Source of the DNA: Isoetes taiwanensis
Lineage: Eukaryota; Streptophyta; Lycopodiopsida; Isoetales; Isoetaceae
Length of the DNA: 64,000 nt
Assembly: GCA_021234155.1 (NCBI GenBank)
Contig: JAJEKV010000039.1
Location: 11,237,077 to 11,301,076 of the forward strand
Direction: 5' to 3'
The position numbers and the translations under genes are program-made. Below are positions 41,467-52,519 of this stretch, piece after piece. Position 1 is the first letter of the stretch. Each line of letters starts with the position of its first letter. The notes under the pieces are model-generated. The model was not told the DNA's origin. It worked only from the letters and a program-made list of their open reading frames with translations, and ran no database searches.

Positions 41467-43165
41467 TGGTTTTTTTTTTATTTTTTTTTTATTACCATTA
41501 TTGATCATTTTAGCAATAACTTCTTTTTGAGGGCGAGGCTTTTTTTTAACCCGGGCAATAATAAGTCTACTGTGCTCCTTCATTGGGTCCCATAGGCCGA
41601 TTGATCTCTGTGGACAATAAAAACCATTCATTCATTCTTTCTGATAACTCATTGCATGGAATGTATGGAACACTCTTTTCGCTTAAACTGCCAAATAAAA
41701 TAGGAATAAAGCAATGTTCATCCCATGAAATTAAAAAAAGGAACTAACTAGAGACTCTTCAATTTGTTGTCATCGTACTCCCAACGATGCACAAGGCGTC
41801 AGCTCCACCGGCACTAAATTCTTGTAGCTTAGATAATAAAACCATTGGGTTAATACGAATTTTATTGAAAGGGATATGGGCCTAGGTGCAATATGTATGG
41901 TAGAAAATGCTATTTTGTTGTTGTATATTATGTTACATGTATGATAAAGGGCGAGCTCTAAGTGGATCTTTCACGTGAATGTAATACGAGGAATAAGTGT
42001 AATACTAATTACAAAAATTGCTTGTAATTTAAATCTACAAGAAATTTATTGTGGCGACCTATGAACATTTCTCTTTTCCAATCCTCTTGTCATCAACTCG
42101 CTTATTGCCTATAATTCTTCTTGGATCATGTATGAATCTAAGAACATGTAGGATCCTCATTATTGCCATGTGTTCATATGCCATTAGGATAGATCGATTT
42201 AAGAACATGTCAGATTTGAACCCGCACCATTGCCATGTGTTCCTACGCTTGTAGGATAGATGGGTAGGATTTGAACCCACACTATTGCCATGTGTTCCTA
42301 CGACTGTAGGATAGATGGGTGTTGTGGCCAACAACCATGAGATTCTCACAGTTGAGTTTGTTTCTTTCGACTAGATTACTGTGATGGTTTTGTGGTTTCT
42401 CTCTCCCCCCTTTTTTCTATATCACTCGATGGTAGTCAATGAGGCTTGACCACTAGGCTGCCACCGCAATGATAGCTTTTTGCCTTCTGTATCTTTTTTA
42501 TGTGCCTTCATTAGCTAGATAGCCAAGGGGTTTTGGGTGGAGTTTGTCCATAACCAATGACTCGGCCATTAGGCTGGCATCGAGATGGGCTTTTTTTCCA
42601 ACATTTCTTTTTATTCTGAGCTGTAAAAACTGGAGAGAATCTCAATGATTAAATAATAGGTCATGTATCATATGGGCTAGAAAAACACGGGCTAGAAAGA
42701 GAGAGCTCTTGTAAGGGTTTCATCAAATGAGAGGACATAGCTCATTTGAAGTCAACTTAGCTCATTTGAAGTCAACTTATGTACGATATTCACTACATTT
42801 TCTTGAGTGACTTTATATAATTAAATTATATGCTATCAATTTTTTTTCAATATGCTCCCACTTTATACCAATTGCTTTTTAAGCACCATGATTATGAGGG
42901 TCTCTTAGTGATACATTTCGAGTCTTCATCACAAAATAACAAAACTACATTGTTTTGCACTAAAACGGCAACACAACATCGGTAGATCTTCCAGTTTTTG
43001 CACTTTGTATTTGTATTCTCAGAGTGTGCATCTCCACTCAACCCAGAGCAGGAATTACAATCATAACGCTAATAGCCATTGCATCTTCAGTATTTATTCA
43101 ATCACTGACCTGGCTAATAATGTACAAGGGTAGATTACAACATAATGATTTTAGGTTTGCACTTC
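41467..43165. other. No gene; LINE tail at 41577-41641 and tandem repeat at 42160-42320
   Basis: A LINE 3' tail (+) at 41577-41641 reads CCCATAGGCCGATTGATCTC and ends in (CATT)n. At 42160-42320 a ~62-bp unit (ATTGCCATGTGTTCCTACG..TGTAGGATAGATGG) is repeated two to three times. Nothing else is recognised. Confidence 0.6.
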
Positions 43166-46100
43166 TTATCTTAGGTTATAATTGGTATATAACCGAGCAT
43201 CTTCAATGGGCCTAAAATTATGATTAAAAATAAACATTGCTTCTTGTACGCCATCTTCTGGCAAGTCTGTGCAGTGAACTGCATTCTTTATCTGCATAAT
43301 AAACACCATTATTAAGAAGGTAAAGGATATCTTGAGTTGATCAGTGATTACCTTGTTAATCCCAAATAGTGCTCGAATAGTTTGTGGCCTTAATGCTCGA
43401 GCTAACTGAGGATCAGGCGGTCCACAGAACTCTCGAAAGGCATTTACTGGATTCACATGCTCGTCCTTATCGCAGATTTCTAGTGCAATAGTTGCCCCAG
43501 ATGCTAGCTCATGAGCCATGGCCTGTGATTTCTAAAACATATCATTCAGGTTTTAAGAGCCTTACCAACTAAAAGAAGCTATAACTGCACAAGTCCAATT
43601 ATTATTGGTTCATAAGCATATGATTATTTAGAATTTAAAGCTTAAGTAAATTACCCACATGATAATCAGAACACACTCCCTTGTAGAGTTCGTAAAAGTC
43701 TTCTGCATTTGGATCAGTCAATGTTACGAGCTCCATTGCTGTGACCTTGAATTTTCTCACTATCATGTCAATAATTGGTCCAGCAACCCCTGATAATATA
43801 ACACAACAATGATAAGCATGACATCTGGTGAGTCCTAATTATCACAACCATATACATTAGCTACACAACTGGACTCGGCTTCAACTTCTGTGCACAATTC
43901 CAAATTTCATGCATGTCATTGTTTCCTCATGTGCTATAAAACCTGGAGAAAAAATGAATTCCCACAACCATCAGGTCCAGGAGGGTCACCATCTTAATGT
44001 CTCTGTAGATAAAGATTCTCCATTATAGTCATATAATGAACTACATGCAAGATCCTGTTTGTAAAATGTCAACAGTAGGCCCTTTCCCAGTCCTCATCAC
44101 TTCTATGCATTTCAACTCCATGTTAAAGTGGTAAATTCCTTCTTGGCTATGGCCATCTACAATTCAGCCAACGGTTAATGAACAGACAGTGCACAGTTGA
44201 TTTTCACTCATGTTTATAACATGGAACTTGTCTTATATCCTCCTGATTATTCTGGCGTCCTTTCTTTCTTCCTTCAATACACACTTTCTGCTATGCCTGG
44301 TGCAACTGGCTTTCATACTGGTCTGTCAGTGCCTAAATACATTTATCCTGCCACGTTGATCAACTTGTTTGCTTTTTGCATTTTCAGGGATTGCACACCG
44401 ACTGTCCTGCAGGAGAACTTCTCTCATGTAGTAATCACAGTACTGCGCTATCTCGTCAACAACTCAATAGACCCTCATATAGCACTTGTATCTGTAACTC
44501 CGTCACCCCCATGCAAAATGTCCTGCAGCCTGCAAGGTTTCCTGATCCTCAGGCCTACAAAGCCATTGCCCTACTATATATATGTGCTTTTTTAACTGGC
44601 TTTCTTGACAGCATCTGCTGTTCCAGCCTGGTGAAATCCCAACATGGACAATGTAGCAGTTTGACTTTTAGAATTTGCTTCAGAGACCGCTCCAGGTCCA
44701 TAAAGACCTTGCGCAGGCTTTTTCCTAATGGCATCTGCTACCCATGAAAAGTCTGGCTTGCAAGTGGCATTATCCCAGATGGTGCAAAAGTCTATGAACA
44801 GAGATGGAACAACAATGTTAACACGTTAAAAGAAATGAATGGCACCACAGCCAAATCAGACAATTAATTGAATTTATGTAAAATCTGAGATCGCGTTTCA
44901 TTGCACTTTCGAATGTATCAGTTCAAGAAGGTTGCCATCCGTAACTTTTAATCACTTTCCTCCTTTCTTTTTTCTTTAATCTCTATTTACTTGAAGCTGT
45001 TATGAAGATCATACTTCATTAAATGCCCTGGCATTTTACAAGAGCCATTGTTGTTCCTTTCCCTTATAATTCGTAGGCATCAGGTAGATCATGCACGTAG
45101 TTCGATATACTATGCAAACTTACTAAACATAATTTTCAATTTCCATTTTCGTCATTCTGTAGCTTTTTGTGTTACTTCAAAATCATAAGTTTTCCAAAGC
45201 TTACCTGCAAATACTGCATGTGGTTTGATGAGGCACAGCGTACAGTTATTATAGACAGCACAACTACCCAGCGTCCTATCATGAAAAAAAAATGATATTT
45301 CCTGCAGTTTCCACACAGTAAACACCATAAAAGACATGGCTGAGCATGATCTTGGAAAGCATATAAAGAAAAGTAACTATTCCAAGCAAATAATCCTTTC
45401 TGTTGGTACATATTAATATGATCAAAATTAACTGCTTCTACACCATACTCGTAGTGAAACGATTGATAGTAAGTAAATAAACTTACCTTTTCTGCTGTTT
45501 TTGTAGAATCAGACCCATGGCAAGCATTTCTTGAGTTATCAGTACCAAACTGTGCTCGTATAGAACTTGGAGCTTTCAGCTTGGCTTCCTTAGTAGATGT
45601 TGGCCCTGTGGATCATGTACCCAATGGAAATTTACGATACAACCCACTTATGTCAGGGCAAACGTATGTCCTTACCAAGAAGAAGCCGCCATTTCTTAAC
45701 AGCATCCTCTGAAACAAGCTCCATTGCCACACATGGGCCGCTTGAGATCAGCTCAGTCAGATCTCTGAGAGAAAGCAAGGTGTCAAAGAGACATTAATTA
45801 CATCACGAAGGAACATTGATTGTATGTATGACAAAAATCTACAGAGACACCTCTACAAAGAGGCAGATTTGAGACAGAAATCTAAGCTTGTATGCATGAC
45901 AAAAATCTACAGAGACACCTCTACAAAGAGGCAGATGTGCATGTGCATTACTAACATATATAGGTTGAATAATGTAAATGATATCGCGCTTACCCAAAAA
46001 AAGGTTTGTCTGCGTGGATTTTGTAAAACTCTTGTGCCTGGTTCAGAGATAACTTGCACATCCTAAGCTGCTTGACAAGGAAGCCATTGCTGTATGCGGC

Positions 46101-46594
46101 ATCAATGATTTTACCCATATGTTTTATGGCATCTGGCTTTATCAGTGCAAGTGTCCTGATTAATACAGGCAAACAAACTCATAAATCTATTTCAAAATGA
46201 ATATTCAATATAAATAGAACATACGTCTCTTGCAATGGCTCCATGTGCTTCCGTGTAAAGTCGTCACCATATGCCTCAATCTCAAGCTGCCTTGAGTATA
46301 AAGTTATTGAACCGCCAAGATACAGATGCTCCAAATGTATTTCTGGATGGCCAACTCTCTTCAAAAATATCTTTTGATTTTTGATGTCATACTGTATTTC
46401 ATAAAGATGCAATTAAGGGCATGGTCACGTGATGAAATTATATGTGGTGCATTTGAAAGCACAAAAAATTTAAAATGAAACCAGCTCACCATTTCAATTG
46501 AACAGTCGGAAGGGTAGTAAAATAATTGGAACTTCCATATGAGTTTTGTCTTCGGATCCAGCCAACTCACAATAAAACAGTATCTCACACCCAT
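43166..46594 (-). CDS. NME7: NME7: DM10 plus two nucleoside diphosphate kinase domains, nine exons, complete
   Basis: Exons (minus) 46594-46490, 46391-46225, 46155-45994, 45764-45676, 45605-45487, 45301-45205, 43789-43659, 43522-43352 and 43291-43166 join into 388 codons with consistent phases. Residues 1-90 are a DM10 domain (CFIVSWLDP, LFYYPSDCSIEM, SRQLEIEAYGD). NDPk A starts TLALIKPDA (92-100) and has its active-site His at about 204 in NACHGSD. NDPk B starts TLCLIKPHA and has His about 353 in NAVHCTDLPED. Human NME7 (376 residues) is a gamma-tubulin ring complex and axoneme protein; the order and length match. In land plants it should serve sperm flagella or basal bodies. Intron 6 is 1.4 kb. 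The start is the only ATG before the first DM10 strand. Confidence 0.92.
45822..45943. repeat. Tandem duplication (~67 bp x2) in an NME7 intron
   Basis: The unit TGTATG..ACAAAAATCTACAGAG ending in AGGCAGAT occurs twice, nearly unchanged, within the intron between exons 3 and 4. It looks recent. Confidence 0.75.
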
Positions 46595-48145
46595 GCCTCT
46601 AAAATCTTGGTCACAATATTTGAGCAGCCATGTATACGAGTCAGAGTTGCACTAGGAATTTCCTTTTGTAGTGATTTGCCTACGTGTTTATGAACCTAGA
46701 CACCAGAATTTCGTGCAAAGGTTATTTCGCGCAAAGGTTAAGAATTTATAGATGGAAACAGAAAGAATTACCTACGCTGGACAAACCAAGAAATGAGATA
46801 AATGATGAAAAGCTGTATTCATCTCAGATATGTACCTTACTTAAATTCTGATATATGAAACTACTGGTTATCAAGAACAGTTTCTAGCAAGGCTGCATCG
46901 TAAATGGACTGAGCATAACAAACTGGGGTTGGAGTTATTTGTGATCGCATGGCATTGTATCCTACATAGCGTTCTCTTTGTAGTCAAGGGGGTATGAAAT
47001 ATTCTTATGTTTACATATTTCAACAAAAGAAACTAGCAAAGAGGCGCCAGGGATACAAGTTTCATTTGCTCATGAGAAGAACACACGAACATATCTTGTT
47101 GAACAAGACCTCAACTAAGGCCAATACTGCAAGATAAAAGAAAGTGACAGCTTCTACCCACTAAAACCTACAGATGGTGTCAATTGACATGAAAACGTTA
47201 ATTTCAAATTAGCATTGAGCAACAGACAATGAAGTCAACTGATTTGCAGATTTTAGCATTGAAACAACTCTCGTGCTTTCAAACCTATTACCTTAGGAGC
47301 TACAACATGATACACATCGGCTTGTCCACCTAGAAGAATGTTAATAAGACCATGCTTATGTTATGATCCGAAATGGCAGTAATCATGATAGAGCATTGTT
47401 TCCAGCAATTGTTCACATTTTGCAATCACATTTTGCTGGGTGATTGTTGAGAACGCTGCAATACTGGCGTTCGAGTCAGGTTTTGCTGGCGGGTTGACGC
47501 AGTACTTTCTATTCATTCTCTGTAGTTCAGTACGGTATCCTAGGATATAAGTTGAAATTAGATGTATGAGATCGGAAATGCAGAACCACAGATGAATCAA
47601 TGACAAGTAGAATACATATCAGAATATGGGTTGTTCTTGCATCCCATTTGTAACAAAAGTAAAGGAAATCCATCAGACCATCATGTGAATAAGATGATTC
47701 TCTTACACCACATAGAAGGTATGCAGTTCCTCGATTTTGCTTAATCTGCTAAGTACTCTGTAGAAAACCTCTAGTTCCCTGATGAAATACAAGAGTTCTA
47801 CGTTCTAAAATTGAGCAAATATGAAAAGCTGAAGTCTCAGATCATTATAACTTGGCATTTGAAAGTGCATATCAGAAAAACTCTGATTCCATAAACATTA
47901 ACTTTACTCTTATAGAAGTGAGAAAGATTCATTATGTACACTGTTCTTGACCTGTTAGATCCAACAGCAGGTGCAGTAAGGCACAAAAAAAGGAGATGCA
48001 GACTTACCTGCATTTCAATTGAAAGAAGAATGTTTAAGCATTTCGTGCAGACGACTGTGTGATGCAAAAGAGCAGTTACAACACTACTACTGCTTCCACG
48101 CCATGTATGACGGAAGCATTGTCTTTCATGAGACGGTTTTCTACG
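46595..48145. other. Upstream region of NME7, no gene assigned
   Basis: The proximal part should hold the NME7 promoter; no TATA box stands out. At 48004-48145 a minus-strand open stretch (RKPSHERQCFRHTWRG, then CLNILLSIEMQ before a GTAAGT donor) may be an exon that the copia element now separates from sequence beyond 53217. Confidence 0.35.
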
Positions 48146-48362
48146 TCTTAGAATGTAATGAAACTGAAAGAACAGAAGAAGATACAAGCGCACCAACGTA
48201 AGTTGGTCTCTTCACTCAACTCCCCTTAAGAAGACTGACTGTGGCTTATATAGAGTACGCCACGTCAGCTACAGTGACACGTCAGCATCTAGTCAGCATA
48301 GTAATATCTCTCCTTTCTAATATCCCCCTTTGACTAGATGCTTGAAAATCCCCCTTCAGCTG

Positions 48363-49720
48363 CTATCCCCCTTCAGGACAATAGGGTTGCAAGTGTAAAA
48401 TACTTTTAAGATTGCTGAAGTGCTTGCCTGATAACGCTTTAGTAAAACCATCTGCTATCTGTGCATGAGTTGGACAGTGATGTAGAAGCAGATAACCCTC
48501 TTGAAGTTGCTCTCGGATAAAACAGAGTTTGATATCTAAATGTTTTATCTGCAGGTGCATCTTTAGGTCCTTAACATGTGAAATAGCCCCGCTATTATCA
48601 CAGTATAAATGAGCTGGCTTAACAGGAATCTTTAAATCTTCAAAAAGATGCAGCAACCATTTTAGTTCTTGAGTTGTAGCAGTAAGAGCCTTGAGTTCAG
48701 CTTCAGTAGTACTGATACTAACAGTAGGTTGAGATCTGGAACTCCAAGTGATTGGACTATTCCCAAAGAAGGAAATAAAGCCTGTCAAGGATTTTCTTGA
48801 AGTTACATCTGTAGAAGCCATGTCAGAGTCAGAATAAATTTTCAGTTGAGGATTACTGACCCTTCCATAGAAAAGACCTTCAGTTTGTGTGCCAACAAGA
48901 TATCTAAGGACCTGTTTAGCAGCTTTCCAATGAGATACTTTAGGATGTGTCATAAAGCGAGTGAGCACACCTACAGAATATGTGATATCTGGTCGAGTGA
49001 TAGTAAGGTATAACAATTCCCCTACTAACTGTCGATAAAGAGTGGCATCTGCATCTTCTTCTTCAGACTGCAAAGATAGTTTATGACCTGGATCCCAAGG
49101 AACCTTAGTAGACTTGGCATCTGTCATATGAAATTTGTCTAGTATCTCTTTAATATACTTCTGCTGAGTGAGGTGAATACCTTGAGGAGTCTGCCAAATT
49201 TCAATACCCAAACAATAGTGCATAAGACCCAAATCAGTGACTTCAAAGTCTGAGAAAATACAATTCTTGGTATGTTGAATGAGATCAACTGCACTGCCAG
49301 TTAGAATAGTATCATCAACATAAAGAAGAAGAATAGATACATTGGCACCTTGAAACTGAAAATAGAGGCTAGGATCTGCTCGAGACCTGTGATATCCCAA
49401 TTTTTCCAGATACCCATTAATTTTGTGATTCCAACACCGAGGTGCCTGTTTCAAACCATATATACTTTTCTTAAGCTTGCAAACATAATCAGGAAATTGT
49501 TTGCTCACAAAACCTGGGGGCTGCTGCATATACAACTCTTCCTCCAAATCACCATTGAGAAAAGCAGATTTGAAATCAAAATGATGAACTGGCCAGGCTG
49601 ACTGTGCTGCTAAGGCCAATACAGCTCTCAAAGTATCCAATCTGACCACAGGAGAAAAAACATCATTGTAATCAAAGCCTTCCTGCTGAGTATACCCTTT
49701 TTGCTACAAGACGAGCCTTG
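48363..49720 (-). pseudogene. copia reverse transcriptase and RNase H
   Basis: From FDFKSAFLNGDLEEELYMQQ and GLKQAPRCW to the catalytic LLLYVDDTIL (about 49300-49330), then LYRQLVGELLYLTITRPDI, and the RNase H region IYSDSDMASTDVTSRKSLTG and STTEAELKAL. The frame is open from 49649 to the stop at 48363. Its junction with the upstream part (LVAKR, about 49690-49710) needs one base removed from an A5 run. Confidence 0.9.
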
Positions 49721-51682
49721 TATCTGGAAATGGTACCATCCGACCTGTATTTAGTCCTAAAGATCCATTTGGCACCTATAACATTCTTATCAGAAGGTCG
49801 AGGAACAAGATCCCATGTATCCTGTTTTGACATCATCTCCAATTCCTCTTGCATGGCATGAATCCAGTGATCTGATTTAGCTGCCTGATTGTAGAAAATA
49901 GGATCTCGATCGTGTAAAACTTTAGTCATGAGTGCAAAATTGCACAAAACAGAAGAACTAGAGTCAGGGTATTGTAAATCATGAATGTGGTTGGGCTGAG
50001 GAAAAGTAAGAGGTAAAACAGACTAATTTAATGTTCAGGTATTTCATGGTAATCAAGAGGTTCATAGTCAGCATATGGATTTGTGGATATGGACTGTGGG
50101 ATTGGCTCAATTGTAGGTAAAGGAATAGAAGGGCTAAATGTGGGTAAAGGTACAGGAGGACTAAGAAATGAGGAAGCAGAAACAGTGGAAGATGAAGAAG
50201 AGAGAGGAAGAGAAATAGTGGAAGATGAGGAAGAAATAGATGATGGAGAAGAACAAGAATCAATGTCTAAAAGATTTATGACAGCAGTGTCATAATCAAC
50301 AGGATGTGAAAGCTGAAAATCATAAGATTTGTTTTCAAAAAATTGCATACTCCTTGAGGCAAAAACAGTCTGAGTTTCGGGATCATAACACCTCCAGGCC
50401 TTCATGTTGGAGTATATCCAATGAAAATGACTTGACGTGCCCTATCAGCTAACTTGCCTTGCTTCTGTAGTATCTCCTTTGGATAGGCAGCATAACCAAG
50501 ACATCCAAACACTCTGAAATGGGAAACATCAGGTTTGATTGAATAAAGTGTCTCAAAGGGTGTCTTTAGATTCAAGGACTTTGTGGGTGCCCGATTTGAA
50601 AGATAACAAGCAGTCAGAACTGCTTCTGCCCAAAAACTAGGTGGCATGTTCTTGTGTTTGAGCAAGCTTCGAGCTAAATTCAATAATGTTCTGTGCTTCC
50701 GCTCAGCCACCCCATTTTGGGAATGAGCATAGGGCACAATAAGTTCCCTATGAATGCCTTTATCTCGAAGATAGGCTTCAAATTCTGCTGACAAATACTC
50801 TCTTGCATTATCTGTTCTGATAGCCTTGATAGAAGTAGACAGCTGAGTTTGAACCAAGGCACTGAAATTTTTGAAAGTAGAGAAGGCTTGAGACTTAAAC
50901 TTCAGTGGATAAACCCAAGTGAATCGACTAAAATCATCTACAAAAACCAGAAAATACCTGCTACCAGCCAAGGATTCAAGTGGCATATAGCAAATATCTG
51001 AATGAATAAGTTCTAAAGGCTGAGTAGCTCGAAATGTTGCTTGTTTAGGAAATGGAGCCTGCACTTGTTTGCCCAATCTGCAGGCATGACATTGCAGGTC
51101 TTGATTTTTGAGTAAAGGAAGGCCTTGAACCATTCCTAATTTAGATGCAATAACTAGAGGAGAAAGACCAATATGCCCGTACCTGGCATGCCATAAGGAT
51201 TCTGAAGTTGAGCAGGAAGAAGTAGAAGACGGTGAGACTTCAGCAGTATGAGCATGATGAGTGTTCTTGCCATGCAGAACATAAAGACCATCTTTGGTTA
51301 AATTGCCTTGAGCAACAATCCCAACCAAACTTGGATCAAGCAGCTGTAAGAGCTTCTTGCTGCAGATATAGACTTGACCTCCTTCAAAAAGAATTGAGAA
51401 ACCTAATTGTTTATAAATTTGACTCACGCTAAGCAAATTGACCACCAAATCAGGCATATGCAGAACATCATCAATTTTGAGTGTAGAAGAGGAATCAAGA
51501 TCGATTTGAACCTTGCCCTTGCCTTTAGAACGAGCAAGATTGCCATCAGCCATCTTGACGACAGTGGAATGATGAGGTTGTAGATCAGAAAAAACATGGG
51601 ACTTACTGGCCAAATGCTTGGTGGCTCCCGAATCAACAAGCCAAAGCTCATCTTCCTCAAACTGATCAGTCACCAAAGCCAA
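49672..51682 (-). pseudogene. copia protease, integrase and N-terminal RT, frameshifted
   Basis: LWLVDSGATKHLA is the protease site. LWHARYGHIGL with CHACRLGKQ is the GAG-pre-integrase zinc region. The integrase core carries D (HSDICYM), D (RTDNAREYLS) and E (NGVAERKHR). At 50402 the frame ends in VIFIGYTPT-stop while the expected MKAWRCYDPETQT starts one frame over: a missing base. A Ser-rich spacer follows, then a second break near 50020, then SDHWIHAMQEELEMM and VIGAKWIFRTKY of RT. Confidence 0.88.
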
Positions 51683-51754
51683 AACTGCTCCTCCAGATCA
51701 TCGCTTTAAATTTCTGAAACCTTGGCACTAATCTCTGAATCTTTGACAGTCTCT

Positions 51755-52519
51755 TTATCTTTTTAGATTGTGATTTATACTTGAGATATTGAGCAACTTC
51801 CTTCGAAATTTCTTGCACTGAACCTTCATATGCCCCTCTGCTCCACAGTGCCAACATGACATTGGCTTCTTAGTAGAAGTCGACTTTGAGGAAACAGAAC
51901 TAGAAGGAACAGCTTTAGTATTAGAATAATGAGCTGCTGCAGTATCTGCTGACCTTTTATGTTCCTGCTCTTCTTCAATTAATTGCTGCTGAAATTGATG
52001 AAAATCGACTGAAATGTTTTGTTGCAGCTTATAAAATTTGACAAAATGCCTATATTCTTCAGGCAATCCTTTGAGTGCATAAAGAATTAGCCTGGAATCC
52101 TTCATTTGACCACCTGCTGCGACATAAGCTTCTTGTAAACCTCTAAGTTTCTTCAAATAATCTCTTACTCCAGAACAATCAAGCAACCTGAGGGTATCAA
52201 TCTGTGTAAGACACAAAAGCTGGTGACCTTCTCCTTTAAGTACACACTGATCATGAATAAACTGGAAAGCCGATTTGAAATCATGAAAATCCTTAAGATC
52301 CATCAGAAAATCTGTACCTACACATGCTTTTAGATGATTCAAAGCATAATCATCTTTCTTCTTCTCAGCATCTGTCTGTGGATTCCATTTAGAACCTAGA
52401 ACTTCGCTCAAATCTCGCAGATGCAGATTGGTGTTGAAAGCCTCCTTCCAGGTAAAGAAATTGTGATGATCGAGAACAGGATGTTGGAAGTATTTCCACG
52501 GTTCTTGGCTCACAGCCAT
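51755..52519 (-). pseudogene. copia gag with zinc knuckle
   Basis: The likely start is MAVSQEPWKYF at 52519. The core has NFFTWKEAFNTNLHLRDL, LRGLQEAYVAAGGQ and LILYALKGLPEEYRHFV of the UBN2/Retrotran_gag_2 type. CWHCGAEGHMKVQC is the zinc knuckle. The frame ends at a TAA at 51755-51757; TAG and TGA also separate it from protease in the same frame. It is possible that gag and pol are simply expressed from separate frames. Confidence 0.85.

Noticed and set aside
42185-42280. tRNA or tRNA-derived SINE on the minus strand (GGTTCAAATCC box-B-like words)
   Set aside because: A T-arm can be drawn, but no acceptor stem, D-arm or anticodon loop of seven fits; the words belong to a tandem repeat.
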